A stretch of 64,000 bases of DNA from Methylotenera sp. (GCF_030653755.1 NZ_JAURYU010000015.1:1-64000); one strand, 5' to 3'; positions 1 through 10,510 are shown, numbered from the stretch's first letter. Program-made: numbers and translations. Notes: generated by a model not told the origin, from the letters alone.

Positions 1-1
1 A

Positions 2-808
2 CTGATTACTGACTCAGTCAACAAAACCGCAGAAGGCACCAAACAAGTAGAAAACGCTGGCGCCACCATGCAAGAAATCGTGACTTCGGTTCAACGCGTC
101 ACCGACATCATGGGTGAAATTGCAGCAGCCTCAGTTGAACAAAGTGCTGGTATCGACCAAGTGAATAATGCAATCACCAGCATGGACGAAGTGACGCAAC
201 AAAATGCCGCCCTAGTTGAAGAAGCCGCAGCGGCTGCCGAATCACTAGTTGATCAAGCAGTAGGGTTGATGGATACCGTCAGTGCTTTTAAGTTGAGTAG
301 TAGTGGGTCAAGTGTACAAACCAGACCAAACTTAAGAACAATTGCACAGCCTTCGCGTATTGTAGGCACGACATCAGCTCCTAAGCTAACCCATGATTTT
401 TCATTCGATGAGGCAAAGCATGCACATATAAAATGGAAAACTCGTTTGGTTGATTATATTGCAGGCCGTTCAAAAGAGCATTTGGAGGTAGAAAAAGTTT
501 GCCGTGATGATCAATGTCCATTAGGTAGTTGGATATATGGTAGAGCACAAAAGCATGCGCACACACCTGAATATAAAGAACTTAAAACTGCACATGCTGA
601 GTTTCACGAGAGCGTCGGGCATATAGTACGTTGCGTGCATGACCAAAGGCAAACAGAAGCTAAGCAACTACTTGGTGGTGAGTTCTCAAAGACTTCAAAA
701 CGAACAATCAATGCGATTGACGCGATTGAGACTGCTGTGCAAGCACGCTTGACAGCGCCATCTAAGGCAATAAGCAGTAAACCTGATGACGATTGGGCGG
801 AGTTTTAA
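2..808 (+). CDS. Methyl-accepting chemotaxis protein, 3' part, with C-terminal CZB zinc-binding domain
   Basis: The reading frame is open from base 2, so this is the 3' end of a chemoreceptor whose start lies outside the window. Codons before the first ATG (68) continue the alignment with the signalling domain of the receptor at 4145, so 68 is not the start. The first 75 or so residues are the end of the cytoplasmic signalling hairpin with its run of alanine and glutamate methylation-helix residues. A CZB (chemoreceptor zinc-binding) domain follows; counted from the ATG at 68, H120, C150, H176 and H180 have the spacing of the family's 3His-1Cys zinc site. The protein ends in DWAEF, which fits the W-x-x-F tether that CheR and CheB bind in other receptors. 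CZB domains are linked to zinc, pH or oxidant sensing; the ligand here is unknown. Confidence 0.93.
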   Translation: MITDSVNKTAEGTKQVENAGATMQEIVTSVQRVTDIMGEIAAASVEQSAGIDQVNNAITSMDEVTQQNAALVEEAAAAAESLVDQAVGLMDTVSAFKLSSSGSSVQTRPNLRTIAQPSRIVGTTSAPKLTHDFSFDEAKHAHIKWKTRLVDYIAGRSKEHLEVEKVCRDDQCPLGSWIYGRAQKHAHTPEYKELKTAHAEFHESVGHIVRCVHDQRQTEAKQLLGGEFSKTSKRTINAIDAIETAVQARLTAPSKAISSKPDDDWAEF

Positions 809-904
809 AGCACTCGTACAAATTGAAATTAGATGCGTATTTAGTAAGTTAATAACACTTTTAGCATTATTTAATTTGCCTAAAGTGCGAGAAAGAGTAA
901 AGCC

Positions 905-3900
905 ATGAAAATCAACATGCCAGTGACACAGCATGAATTAGCGCTTAATAGCACCCATCAAATCGTTTCTAAAACAGATTTGAAAGGAAGAATCACGTTT
1001 GTTAACAGGGATTTTGTTGAAATTAGTGGTTTTGCTGAGGATGAATTAATTGGACAAAGTCATAATATTGTTCGTCATCCAGATATGCCACCAGAGGCAT
1101 TTCAAGACTTATGGAGTACAGTTAAATCTGGTAAGCCATGGATAGGAATCGTTAAAAATCGTTGTAAAAATGGCGATTACTACTGGGTGGAGGCTGTTGT
1201 TTCTCCTGTAAAAGAAAGTGGTGTCTTGTCTGGTTTTATTTCAGTGCGTAAAAAAGCTTCTCCTGAACAAATTAAGGGGGCGCTTAACTATCACAGTTAC
1301 CTAAAAGAGCATCATAGTTGGTTAGAAGGCCTGATGACCAAAGTTAATAACTTTAGACGTAATTTCTCGCTAAAATCGAGAATTATTTCTATTTTTCTTG
1401 CTGTAGCCTTTACTTGCTTGGGTTTGGGCATTAATGGTTTGTATGGTATTCAATACAGTAATGATCGGTTGTCAACAGTTTACAACGACCGAGTAGTGCC
1501 CCTTCAGCAACTAAAAGTTGTTGCCGATATGTATGCAGTTAATATTGTTGATACCTCTCATAAGCTAAGGAATGGCAATATTAGTTGGAAGCAAGCGCAG
1601 CAAAATGTAGATGATGCAATTAACGCAGTTGATAAAAATTGGCAGGCATATACACAAACTTATTTAGTTGATGAGGAGGTAAGGCTTATCTCAGAAGCTA
1701 AACCACTCATTGTGCAAGCCAATCAAGCCACAGCTAAGTTAAAAGAAATTATAAGCACCCAAGATGAGGCATTGATTGCTGCTTTTACTATCAATGAGTT
1801 GTATCCATCTATTGAACCACTATCTGAAAAAATTAGCGAACTGACCTCATTGCAACTGGATATTGCTGCTAAAGAGTTTAGTTTGGCGCAGGAGAATTAT
1901 GATTTTAAACGTAATTTGAATATTTTTTTTATCTTGTTTGGTCTATTAATAACAGGTTTCCTAGGTCGGCAACTCTACTGTGCCATCATGCCACGTATTC
2001 GTATGGCAGTTGATTACTTAATGGCAAGTGCGCAAGGTGAAGATCATGATTCAGTATTGAGGACAGGCCATCGAGATGAAATGACGGATGTAATGGATGC
2101 GTACAGAGCATTAAAAACACGTATAGACTTTGACTATACAGATACCTTAGCAGGAGTAGATCGCATCAAATCTGCATTGGACAATGCATCTATTCCAGTT
2201 ACTGTCGGAAATGAAATCAATAAGCTAATTTACATGAACAAAGCTGGATTTGCACTTTGGGAAAAAATGAGTGCAAATATTGTGAAATTACATCCTAATT
2301 TTTCAGTAGAGAAAATGATTGGAGGCACTTTAGGCAAATATATTGAGAATGAAGTGGATCGTGCATCTTATGTTGAGGAGCTTAAAGGAAGTAAGGTACT
2401 TGAGACTACAATGGCTGGACGACATTTAAGACTTACTTTTAACCCTGTACATAATGCAGACGGTCATTATCTTGGACGCATGATTCAATGGGATGATCGA
2501 ACAGAAGAGTTGATCGCTGAACAAAGTATTGCGCGTTTAATCGAGCAGACGGTTGCAGGTGATCTTACAAATAGAATCAACGCAACACAGTACCCCGATG
2601 GCTTTCTTAAGGATATCAGTATTGGTATGAATAAACTCTTAGAGGCAGTCATTGGGCCTCTGAATATGGCAGCAAGTTATGTAGATAATCTTTCAAAAGG
2701 AGTGATTCCTGCAGAGATTACAAATGACTACAGTGGTGATTTTAATATCATTAAAAGCAATCTTAATGCTTGTGGATTAGCGATTAAGGCATTAGTTGCA
2801 GATGGAAATTTACTAGCAAAGGCTGCTGGAGCTGGGGACTTAAATGCACGTGCAGATGCATCTAAACATCTAGGGGAGTATCGTAAAGTAATCGAAGGGC
2901 TTAACGCTACGCTTGATGCAATTATTGAGCCTTTAAATATGGCCGCTAATAGCGTAGAGGATATTGCCCGTGGTGACATTCCTCAGCCAATTACAAATCA
3001 CTATAACGGTGATTTTAATAAAATTAAAGATAACTTGAATACTTGCTTTTCTGCTATCAGCGCTTTAGTTGCAGATACCAAAATGCTTTCTGATGCGGCT
3101 GGGGAAGGTAATGTGTCAGTGAGAGCTGATGCGGACCAACATTCTGGAGATTTTCGAAAAATTGTTGAGGGTGTAAATAATACACTTGAGATGATTGTTG
3201 GCCCAATAGCCACTGTTAAAATGTCGATTGAGACCATTAATACAGCTGCAAAAGAAATTGCACAAGGTAATTCTGATCTATCACGTCGAACAGAAGATCA
3301 AGCCGCCTCACTAGAAAAAACAGCGGCAAGCATGGAAGAGCTTTCTTCAACAGTGAAGCAAAATGCCGACAATGCCAAACAAGCCAATCAGCTTGCTACA
3401 GCAGCCTCTGATGTAGCGGTTAGAGGTGGGGTGGTTGTTTCTGAAGTAGTCACGACTATGGCTAATATTAACGAAAGTGCTAAGAAAATTGAAGACATTA
3501 TTAGTGTGATTGATGGCATTGCTTTTCAAACTAATATTTTAGCGTTAAATGCAGCGGTTGAGGCAGCAAGAGCAGGAGAGCAAGGCCGCGGATTTGCCGT
3601 TGTAGCAGGTGAAGTGCGTAACTTGGCACAACGCTCAGCCTCTGCTGCCAAAGAGATTAAGATGCTTATCACTGAGTCAGTTACTAATACAAATGTCGGG
3701 ACAGTGCAGGTAGAAAAAGCTGGTAATACAATGCATGAAATTGTTACATCAGTTAAGCGAGTAACAGATATAATTGCTGAAATATCTGCTGCATCACAAG
3801 AACAAAGTGTTGGTATAGAGCAGGTAAATGAAGCCATCATGAAGATGGACGATGTGACACAGCAAAATACAGCACTAGTAGAAGAAGCGGCTGCAGCTGC

Positions 3901-3988
3901 AGAGTCTCTAATGGATCAGGCCGACGAGTTAATGAACGCAGTTAGTGTATTCCAGTTAGGTACGCTTACATCACGTAATGTGTCTTAG
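905..3988 (+). CDS. Aer-like PAS chemoreceptor (methyl-accepting chemotaxis protein)
   Basis: A 1027-residue receptor. Residues about 25-115 form an Aer-type PAS domain ([27 protein letters not shown]), which in Aer binds FAD and senses redox state. A membrane segment lies at about 160-182 and a second at about 338-362, enclosing a helical region that is probably periplasmic. A HAMP segment, a second PAS-like module (about 418-540) and at least two HAMP-like repeats (the PLNMAA...G.IP..I...Y.GDFN pattern) follow. The signalling domain fills about 777-1015, with the conserved hairpin tip around [20 protein letters not shown]. It ends early, after [12 protein letters not shown], without the W-x-x-F CheR tether of its neighbours; a decayed version of that tail lies just downstream. 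Energy or redox taxis is the likely role by family. Confidence 0.93.
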   Translation: MKINMPVTQHELALNSTHQIVSKTDLKGRITFVNRDFVEISGFAEDELIGQSHNIVRHPDMPPEAFQDLWSTVKSGKPWIGIVKNRCKNGDYYWVEAVVSPVKESGVLSGFISVRKKASPEQIKGALNYHSYLKEHHSWLEGLMTKVNNFRRNFSLKSRIISIFLAVAFTCLGLGINGLYGIQYSNDRLSTVYNDRVVPLQQLKVVADMYAVNIVDTSHKLRNGNISWKQAQQNVDDAINAVDKNWQAYTQTYLVDEEVRLISEAKPLIVQANQATAKLKEIISTQDEALIAAFTINELYPSIEPLSEKISELTSLQLDIAAKEFSLAQENYDFKRNLNIFFILFGLLITGFLGRQLYCAIMPRIRMAVDYLMASAQGEDHDSVLRTGHRDEMTDVMDAYRALKTRIDFDYTDTLAGVDRIKSALDNASIPVTVGNEINKLIYMNKAGFALWEKMSANIVKLHPNFSVEKMIGGTLGKYIENEVDRASYVEELKGSKVLETTMAGRHLRLTFNPVHNADGHYLGRMIQWDDRTEELIAEQSIARLIEQTVAGDLTNRINATQYPDGFLKDISIGMNKLLEAVIGPLNMAASYVDNLSKGVIPAEITNDYSGDFNIIKSNLNACGLAIKALVADGNLLAKAAGAGDLNARADASKHLGEYRKVIEGLNATLDAIIEPLNMAANSVEDIARGDIPQPITNHYNGDFNKIKDNLNTCFSAISALVADTKMLSDAAGEGNVSVRADADQHSGDFRKIVEGVNNTLEMIVGPIATVKMSIETINTAAKEIAQGNSDLSRRTEDQAASLEKTAASMEELSSTVKQNADNAKQANQLATAASDVAVRGGVVVSEVVTTMANINESAKKIEDIISVIDGIAFQTNILALNAAVEAARAGEQGRGFAVVAGEVRNLAQRSASAAKEIKMLITESVTNTNVGTVQVEKAGNTMHEIVTSVKRVTDIIAEISAASQEQSVGIEQVNEAIMKMDDVTQQNTALVEEAAAAAESLMDQADELMNAVSVFQLGTLTSRNVS

Positions 3989-4006
3989 GTACTCTAGTAA
4001 TGTATT

Positions 4007-4080
4007 AATATCGCTTCACTATCCCTGTTAAAGTGAGTGTAAAAACTAGCGTGGATGATGGCGATTGGGAAGGTTTTAAA
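4007..4080 (+). pseudogene. Detached, out-of-frame chemoreceptor tail (lost CheR/CheB tether)
   Basis: The DNA here closely matches the last coding bases of the receptor at 4145 (its 6706-6781). Read from 4024 it gives P-V-K-V-S-V-K-T-S-V-D-D-G-D-W-E-G-F, the same linker and W-x-x-F end. It lies after the TAG at 3986-3988 and in another frame than the 905 receptor. Single-base losses relative to the intact copy occur near 4015-4025 and in the GAAG(A)GTTTTAA end. I read this as a once-coding tail cut off by a stop and frameshifts, not as a gene. Confidence 0.75.
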
Positions 4081-4144
4081 AATGTAGTTGTGTTTAAAAG
4101 ATTCACTGGTAAAAATATTTTGCAAGTTTTATAGAGGAAGTTTT

Positions 4145-6781
4145 ATGTTTAAGAATATGCATGTTGCAACTAAACTCTGGTTTGGCTTTATCGCTATATT
4201 AGTATTAATGGCCTTATTGATCATGATTGGTGTTAATAAAGTTAATTCTATTAATAGTAATTTGACAGAAATCAGTGATGTGAACAGCGTTAAGCAGCGT
4301 TATGCAATTAACTTTCGAGGCAGTGTTCATGATCGTGCAATTTCATTACGTGATGTGACATTAGTGCAAGATGAGGCTGTTTTAAGCACGGTGCTATCTG
4401 ATATTGATCGCTTATCTCAAAACTATGTTGATTCAGCTAAGCCATTAGATGAAATGTTTGCTAGTGGTACGGAGGTTTCTGATGATGAGCGTGCGATACT
4501 TGCTAGTATTAAAGAAACTGAAGCTAAAACACTCCCGCTCATTAAAGAAGTTATTTCTCGCAAGCAAGTGGGTGATGAAGAAGGCGCTAAATTAATCTTA
4601 ATGAGCGAGGCTAGACCATTGTTCGTTGAGTGGTTAGCTAGAATTAATCAATTAATTGATTTAGAAGAGTCAAAAAATAAAGAAGTTACCGTTGAAGTAA
4701 GAAGTTCTGCTAAAAACTTTCAACAAACAATGTTCTTATTATTTGCGGTTGCGTTACTAATTGGTATTACTTTTGCGACACTTATTACAAGAAATATTAC
4801 TCGTCGAATCGCTGTTGCTACCGATGTGGCTGAGAATATCAAAAATGGCAACATGGATGTACAAATTGATGCAAGTTCAAAAGATGAAATTGGCACAATG
4901 CTCCTGCAAATGCAGTCAATGTCTGATACGCTGAAAACGTTGTCTGTAGAAATTGTAGATATGGCAATTGCACAAGATAAGGGTGATACAGACGCGTTGT
5001 TACATGTAAGCAAATTTCAAGGTGCTTATAAGCAAATGGCAGAGCGTATTAATGCATTAGTTTCTTCTAATGTAGAGATTAGCAATCAATCAATGGCAGT
5101 GATTAAAGAGTTCGGTCAAGGAAATTTTGATGCGCCATTAAAACCATTTCCTGGTAAAAAATCTTCAATTAATACTACAATTGAGCAGGTAAGAAGTAAT
5201 ATCAAGACCTTCATCGCTGAAATGCAGCATATGTCTGTGCAGCATGATTTAGGTGAAACTGATGTAGTGATAGATACCTCCAAATTTAAAGGTGCTTACC
5301 TGCAAATGTCTCAAGGTGTAAATGCGATGGTAGGTTCACATTTGCAAGAGAAGTCTGAGATGATTCAGATAATGCGTGCTTTGGGTGATGGTGACTTTAA
5401 TGCGCAAGTGAAACAGTATCCAGGTAAGAAAGAAGAAATCAACAAAAGCATTGAGCGTTTAGAGGGTAAGCTAAAAGGGATAGTAGATTCAGTAAAATGG
5501 GTGACGAATGAACATGCACAAGGCAATATTGATATGAATCTGCATGCGCACTTGTTCAAAGGTGGATTTTCTGAGCTAGCGATGGCGGTCAATGCGATTG
5601 TTGCAGGACAGCTTGAATTAACAGAAAAAGCCCTTGCTTGTGTTAAAGCCTTTGGTGAAGGTGACTTTGATGCACCACTGGAGCAATTCCCAGGCAAAAA
5701 AGTATTTGTGAACGAAGCGATTGAACAAGTACGTACTAATTTAAAAACCCTGAACGAAGATGCCCAATTGCTAGCGGACGCAGCCCATGATGGCCGAGTT
5801 ACTGTACGTGCAGATGCTGGTAGGCACCAAGGTGACTATCGTAAGATTGTGAATGGCATGAATGAAACACTAGAAATGATTGTTGCACCGATTGTGACAG
5901 TTCAGCAATCAGTAGAAACGATAAACACGGCAGCACGAGAGATTGCACAAGGTAATGCTGATTTGTCACGACGTACCGAAGAGCAGGCAGCCTCACTCGA
6001 AAAAACAGCCGCCAGCATGGAAGAGTTATCCTCTACCGTGAAGCAAAATGCCGACAATGCTAAACAAGCCAACCAACTAGCAACAGCCGCTTCAGGCGTT
6101 GCTGTCAAAGGCGGTGTAGCCGTGTCAGCAGTCGTCAGCACCATGGCTCAAATTAACGAAAGCGCCAAGAAAATTGAAGACATCATTAGCGTGATTGACG
6201 GCATTGCTTTCCAAACCAATATCTTAGCGTTGAACGCAGCAGTTGAAGCGGCAAGAGCAGGTGAGCAAGGTCGCGGCTTTGCAGTGGTGGCAGGAGAAGT
6301 GCGTAACCTAGCACAACGCTCAGCCTCAGCTGCCAAAGAAATTAAAGAACTGATCACAAACTCAGTCAACAAAACAGCAGAAGGCACCAAACAAGTCGAA
6401 ATGGCTGGTGAAACGATGCAAGAGATCGTCAGCTCAGTCAAACGCGTATCAGACATTATTGGAGAAATCTCAGCAGCTTCACAAGAGCAAAGTGCTGGTA
6501 TTGAGCAAGTGAACGAAGCCATTATGAAGATGGATGATGTCACACAGCAAAATACAGCCTTAGTAGAAGAAGCGGCGGCAGCGGCGGAATCGATGATGGA
6601 GCAAGCAGATGAGCTAATGAATGCTATTAGTGTGTTCCAGTTAGGGACGCATAATGAAAGTAAAGCATCGCGTAATGCGCCAAAAATAGTTGCGAGTAGG
6701 GTTACGAATATCGCTAGACCAACCCCTGCTAAAGTGAGTGTGAAAACTAGCGCGGATGATAGCGATTGGGAAGAGTTTTAA
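4145..6781 (+). CDS. Methyl-accepting chemotaxis protein with poly-HAMP region
   Basis: The ATG at 4145 is preferred over the longer frame from TTG 4088, because TAGAGGAAG stands just before it and [15 protein letters not shown] is a normal receptor start. The protein has 878 residues: TM1 at about 11-30, a periplasmic four-helix-type domain, TM2 at about 193-215, and HAMP. An unusually long chain of HAMP-like units follows (about 218-575), in which the pattern GxFDAPL..FPGKK recurs three to four times. The signalling domain (about 592-832) is nearly identical to those of its neighbours. It ends in DWEEF, fitting the W-x-x-F tether for CheR/CheB. Chains of HAMP domains usually relay and tune signals between membrane and hairpin tip. 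The ligand is not predictable. Confidence 0.93.
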   Translation: MFKNMHVATKLWFGFIAILVLMALLIMIGVNKVNSINSNLTEISDVNSVKQRYAINFRGSVHDRAISLRDVTLVQDEAVLSTVLSDIDRLSQNYVDSAKPLDEMFASGTEVSDDERAILASIKETEAKTLPLIKEVISRKQVGDEEGAKLILMSEARPLFVEWLARINQLIDLEESKNKEVTVEVRSSAKNFQQTMFLLFAVALLIGITFATLITRNITRRIAVATDVAENIKNGNMDVQIDASSKDEIGTMLLQMQSMSDTLKTLSVEIVDMAIAQDKGDTDALLHVSKFQGAYKQMAERINALVSSNVEISNQSMAVIKEFGQGNFDAPLKPFPGKKSSINTTIEQVRSNIKTFIAEMQHMSVQHDLGETDVVIDTSKFKGAYLQMSQGVNAMVGSHLQEKSEMIQIMRALGDGDFNAQVKQYPGKKEEINKSIERLEGKLKGIVDSVKWVTNEHAQGNIDMNLHAHLFKGGFSELAMAVNAIVAGQLELTEKALACVKAFGEGDFDAPLEQFPGKKVFVNEAIEQVRTNLKTLNEDAQLLADAAHDGRVTVRADAGRHQGDYRKIVNGMNETLEMIVAPIVTVQQSVETINTAAREIAQGNADLSRRTEEQAASLEKTAASMEELSSTVKQNADNAKQANQLATAASGVAVKGGVAVSAVVSTMAQINESAKKIEDIISVIDGIAFQTNILALNAAVEAARAGEQGRGFAVVAGEVRNLAQRSASAAKEIKELITNSVNKTAEGTKQVEMAGETMQEIVSSVKRVSDIIGEISAASQEQSAGIEQVNEAIMKMDDVTQQNTALVEEAAAAAESMMEQADELMNAISVFQLGTHNESKASRNAPKIVASRVTNIARPTPAKVSVKTSADDSDWEEF

Positions 6782-6872
6782 AAAGTGATTTTATTCATCG
6801 GTGTGCCTAATGGTTTACAATAGAGGGTAATCGTTGGCAAACAGCTAACTTTGAAAGATTAGGTAAGGTGGT

Positions 6873-6926
6873 GAGTGTAGCGTTATCCACCATATGTAAG
6901 TAATAATTGGCAGTAACGCTACACTC
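6873..6926. repeat. Perfect 13-bp inverted repeat upstream of the Fae-like gene
   Basis: GAGTGTAGCGTTA (6873-6885) is matched by its exact reverse complement TAACGCTACACTC (6914-6926), with a 28-base spacer. No T-run follows, so a simple terminator is unlikely. It lies 63 bases before the start of the Fae-like gene and could be an operator for a dimeric regulator or an mRNA hairpin separating receptor and Fae transcription. Confidence 0.6.
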
Positions 6927-6988
6927 GACTGCTAAGTGTAACAAAGAAGTTAATTTTGAAATTTATTTAGAAGTTCTAGGAGACTGAA

Positions 6989-7555
6989 ATGGCTGTTATT
7001 GATCGTGTATTAATTGGTGAGGCATTAGTAATTGAAGATCGTCCAGATGGTAGTGGTTTAGATCTTAAAAATGTAGCTCACATTGACCTTATCATGGGCC
7101 CACGTGGTAGCGCTGCAGAAGATGCATTTTGTCGTACACTAACGGATCAAAAAGAGGGTGTAAATGGCTTGTTAGCTATTGTTGCTCCTAATATGATGGT
7201 AAAACCAAACACAGTAATGTTTAACAAAGTGACTTTGAAAAACACTAAACAATCACTACAAATGTTTGGCCCAGCACAACGCGGTGTTGCGATGGCTGTA
7301 ATGGATTGTGTAGCTGATGGCACAATTCCGGTTGAAGAAGCTGATGATGTATTTATTTCTGTAGGCGTGTTTATTGACCAAACTGCAGATATGGATGACC
7401 GTATCCAAGATTGGAACTACCGTGCTACTAAACAAGCGATTAAAAGCGCGATTGCACGTGAGCCAAAAGCTGCTGATTTGTTGAAAGTTTATAAAGAATC
7501 TGCACATCCTTTTGCTGCAAAAGAAGGCAACAGAAGATCAACAGATAAGGCGTAG
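6989..7555 (+). CDS. fae: Formaldehyde-activating enzyme (Fae) family protein
   Basis: A 188-residue protein with the Fae signatures: RVLIGEALV at the start, VAHIDLIMGPRGS with the conserved histidine, LLAIVAPN, KPNTVMFNKV, QMFGPAQ.GVAMAV, and HPFAA near the end. Fae condenses formaldehyde with tetrahydromethanopterin in methylotrophs. Differences from the canonical enzyme as I remember it are a longer loop before the AHIDL motif, R in place of H after GPAQ, DQ in place of HW after GVFI, and a short polar C-terminal extension. It may therefore be a divergent paralogue (Fae2/Fae3-like) and not the main catabolic enzyme. TAGGAG at 6976-6981 is a good ribosome site. It stands alone between receptors and cheR, with gaps of about 200 and 350 bases, inside a chemotaxis cluster. 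Family assignment is firm; present-day function is open. Confidence 0.93.
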   Translation: MAVIDRVLIGEALVIEDRPDGSGLDLKNVAHIDLIMGPRGSAAEDAFCRTLTDQKEGVNGLLAIVAPNMMVKPNTVMFNKVTLKNTKQSLQMFGPAQRGVAMAVMDCVADGTIPVEEADDVFISVGVFIDQTADMDDRIQDWNYRATKQAIKSAIAREPKAADLLKVYKESAHPFAAKEGNRRSTDKA

Positions 7556-7909
7556 TAGTAATAGATGTGATATGGAGCAATGTTTTAAGATGAAAGTGTC
7601 GGGTAAAGCCAGTTTTAATTAGTTTGTCGATATTTGCATCTTGCATTGCTACCTTGTCATATTGCACAAGTAATTAGATAGAATAATAGATTTATCGTGA
7701 AATTAATCACTAATTTAAAGTGGTTAAGTTTCTTATAGATATATTCAGTATGTTGATATTGCCCATAAGTAATAAAAAGTTTAAGTAAGTAGTTAATAGC
7801 AACATAATTAAAAATAATAAAATGAAGAGTGCCCAAAGCATATTGCTAAAGTGCTTAGTACCAAACTGGTACAGTAAGTGACTTACAATAATTACGTGGT
7901 GAATATTTA
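7556..7909. other. 354-base AT-rich spacer before cheR, no gene seen
   Basis: No convincing reading frame on either strand. A short interrupted palindrome, GTACC-AAACT-GGTAC, lies at about 7859-7873, some 40 bases before the cheR start. It could be part of a regulator site; nothing else stands out. Confidence 0.5.
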
Positions 7910-8794
7910 ATGTTTAAAAAAGAGCAGCATGATGAGGGGCGAGAGTTTAATTTTACTGCTCAAGATTTTGCTAGAGTACGTCACTTAATCTACCGTCATG
8001 CTGGTATCTCACTATCAGAAGCTAAGTCTGATATGGTATATAGCCGTATTGGCAGAAGACTTCGTGTTTTAGGTGCTACATCTTTTAAACAGTATCTAGA
8101 TAACCTAGAAAACAAAAACGATCCTGCCGAATGGGAGGCGTTTACTAATGCGCTTACAACAAATTTAACGTCTTTTTTTCGTGAAGAGCATCACTTTCCT
8201 ATCCTTGCAGATCATCTGCATTCATTAAAAAAACCTATCCGTATATGGTGTTCCGCAGCATCTACTGGAGAAGAGCCATACACAATTGCAATGACAGCGT
8301 GTGAAGCTTTTGGGAGTTTAAATCCTCCAGTCGAAATTATCGCTACTGATATTGATACCAATGTATTGATAACTGCGTCACGTGGAGTTTATCCTTATGA
8401 ACGAGTCAGTAAACTTTCGGATGCAAGACGCAAGCGCTTTTTTTTAAAAGGCTCAGGGCCTAATGAGGGTTCTGTTGCGGTTAGAAAAGAGCTGAAAGAG
8501 ATGATTACTTTTAGACAGCTTAATCTGTTAGAAGAGAACTGGGCATTGCAAGAGCCATTTGATGCAATATTTTGTAGAAATGTAATGATTTATTTTGATA
8601 AACCTACACAGTCAAAGATATTGAGCCGATTTGTGCCGTTAATGAAGTCTCATGCATTGCTATTTGCCGGTCACTCAGAAAACTTCCTTTATGTGTCAGA
8701 TGCTTTTAATTTACGAGGTAAGACGGTTTATACCCTAGGTGATAATAATCATATAAAACGCACAAATAATGCGGTTAAAGAGAGATCATCATGA
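7910..8794 (+). CDS. cheR: CheR chemoreceptor glutamate methyltransferase
   Basis: A 294-residue protein of usual CheR length. The N-terminal all-helical domain contains IYRHAGISLSEAKSDMVYSR; the methyltransferase domain has FFREEHHF, the SAM-binding loop SAASTGEEPYTIAM, the acidic ATDID motif and FDAIFCRNVMIYF. CheR methylates glutamates on the receptor hairpin, raising kinase activity and giving adaptation. Two receptors in the cluster end in a W-x-x-F tether that CheR could bind. The stop overlaps the cheD start (ATGA), so the two are co-transcribed and probably translationally coupled. Confidence 0.97.
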   Translation: MFKKEQHDEGREFNFTAQDFARVRHLIYRHAGISLSEAKSDMVYSRIGRRLRVLGATSFKQYLDNLENKNDPAEWEAFTNALTTNLTSFFREEHHFPILADHLHSLKKPIRIWCSAASTGEEPYTIAMTACEAFGSLNPPVEIIATDIDTNVLITASRGVYPYERVSKLSDARRKRFFLKGSGPNEGSVAVRKELKEMITFRQLNLLEENWALQEPFDAIFCRNVMIYFDKPTQSKILSRFVPLMKSHALLFAGHSENFLYVSDAFNLRGKTVYTLGDNNHIKRTNNAVKERSS

Positions 8795-9399
8795 GTATGT
8801 TGGAAGAGGAAGTTTCAACGACTTTATATTTTGATAGAACCTTTGATTGTGAGGCAGCTAAGATAGCGCCTGGTGAGTATTATTTTACTGATAAAGATAT
8901 GGTCATTGTGACAGTACTGGGGTCGTGTGTGTCGGCATGTATACGAGATAGTAAAACAGGCATAGGTGGTATGAACCACTTTATGTTGCCTGATAGTGCT
9001 GCTGCAGATAAAGATAGTCCGATTTCGGAGTCTATGCGATACGGTACCTATGCCATGGAGGTTTTAATTAATCAACTGTTGCGCAATGGAGCGCGACGTG
9101 AAAATTTAGAAGCGAAAATATTTGGTGGAGGTAACGTTTTAAAAAGCTTTACTACGACCAACGTTGGTGATCGTAACGCTATTTTTGTAAGAAAATACTT
9201 GAGTGCAGAGGGAATTCGCATTATAGGTGAGGATTTGTTAGATATATATCCAAGAAAAGTGTATTACTTTCCTAAAACAGGCCGTGTTTTAGTGAAAAAA
9301 CTCAAACAAATGCATAATGACACATTGTTTAAACGTGAAGAAATTTACGCGAGCAAGCTTAAAACGACGGATGTCGGTGGTGCAATTGATTTGTTTTAA
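8791..9399 (+). CDS. cheD: CheD chemoreceptor glutamine deamidase
   Basis: A 202-residue protein starting in an ATGA overlap with cheR. It shows the CheD active-site region: LGSCVSACI with the catalytic cysteine, GGMNHFMLP with the histidine, and EAKIFGGGNVL. CheD converts receptor glutamines to glutamates and so prepares methylation sites. The length is typical. cheB begins 40 bases after its end, completing a methyltransferase-deamidase-methylesterase set. Confidence 0.97.
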   Translation: MSMLEEEVSTTLYFDRTFDCEAAKIAPGEYYFTDKDMVIVTVLGSCVSACIRDSKTGIGGMNHFMLPDSAAADKDSPISESMRYGTYAMEVLINQLLRNGARRENLEAKIFGGGNVLKSFTTTNVGDRNAIFVRKYLSAEGIRIIGEDLLDIYPRKVYYFPKTGRVLVKKLKQMHNDTLFKREEIYASKLKTTDVGGAIDLF

Positions 9400-9439
9400 C
9401 TATTAAATTGAATAAGCAACAAGACGCGAGAGTAAGCAA

Positions 9440-10510
9440 ATGAAAATTAAAGTACTTGTTATTGACGATTCAGCACTGATTCGTAGTTTACTTACTGAGA
9501 TTATTAACGACCAAAAAGACATGATGGTTGTAGGCGCTGCACCAGATCCATTGATTGCACGTGAGATGATTAAGCAATTAAATCCAGATGTGCTAACGCT
9601 TGATGTTGAAATGCCTAAGATGGATGGATTAGACTTCTTAGAAAAACTGATGCGTTTACGCCCAATGCCTGTAGTTATGGTGTCAACACTGACAGAAAAA
9701 GGATCAGAAATCACTATGCGCGCATTAGAGTTAGGCGCAACAGATTTTGTGACTAAACCGAAAATGTCAATCACAGAGGGGATGCTTGAGTACACTGAGC
9801 AAATTACGGATAAAATTCGGGCTGCGTCTCAAGCTAAAGTTTCGTCACCTAGTCGCCATGCAGTTGCGGCAAACTCTGAAAATCGCCCAGCTCAATTACG
9901 TAATCCATTGATTAGTAGTGAAAAATTATTGATTGTTGGTGCCTCTACAGGTGGCACTGAAGCAATTAAGTCATTTTTGCTACAAATGCCCTCAGATTGT
10001 CCTGGTATATTGATAACTCAGCATATGCCGGCAGGCTTTACAAAATCTTTTGCAAATAGACTAAACTCTTTATGTCAAATATCCGTTAAAGAAGCTGAAG
10101 GCGGTGAACGTATTTTACCTGGGCATGCTTATATTGCGCCAGGTGATAAGCATTTGTTGTTAGCAAGAAGTGGTGCAAATTATGTAACAGAGTTGAGTGA
10201 TGCACCTCCTGTCAATCGTCACAAGCCTTCAGTAGATGTGTTGTTTGATTCAGCCGCATTACATGCAGGTAAAAATGCTATTGGTGTAATTTTGACGGGA
10301 ATGGGTAAAGATGGTGCAGTAGGCATGGCTCAAATGAAGAAAGCAGGTTCATATAACTTTGCTCAGAATGAGGAAAGTTGTGTTGTGTATGGCATGCCCA
10401 AAGAGGCAGTAGTCCATGGTGGGGTTGATGAGGTGGCACATCTAAATGACTTGCCAAAATTAGTACTTAATCATCTAGTAGCAAATAACACCAGAGCACT
10501 ACGTGTTTAA
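9440..10510 (+). CDS. cheB: CheB protein-glutamate methylesterase response regulator
   Basis: A 356-residue two-domain protein. The receiver domain has [12 protein letters not shown] and the phosphoacceptor in [11 protein letters not shown]. The C-terminal methylesterase domain carries the serine motif [10 protein letters not shown], the histidine in TQHMPAGFT and the aspartate in [11 protein letters not shown]. CheB removes methyl groups from receptors when phosphorylated by CheA, opposing CheR. No ORF follows for about 200 bases, so cheY may have its own promoter. Confidence 0.97.
   Translation: MKIKVLVIDDSALIRSLLTEIINDQKDMMVVGAAPDPLIAREMIKQLNPDVLTLDVEMPKMDGLDFLEKLMRLRPMPVVMVSTLTEKGSEITMRALELGATDFVTKPKMSITEGMLEYTEQITDKIRAASQAKVSSPSRHAVAANSENRPAQLRNPLISSEKLLIVGASTGGTEAIKSFLLQMPSDCPGILITQHMPAGFTKSFANRLNSLCQISVKEAEGGERILPGHAYIAPGDKHLLLARSGANYVTELSDAPPVNRHKPSVDVLFDSAALHAGKNAIGVILTGMGKDGAVGMAQMKKAGSYNFAQNEESCVVYGMPKEAVVHGGVDEVAHLNDLPKLVLNHLVANNTRALRV

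Noticed and set aside
3526-3840. Open frame antisense to a chemoreceptor, with a similar one at 6148-6543
   Set aside because: Both are opposite the conserved signalling domain and resemble each other only because the sense strands do.
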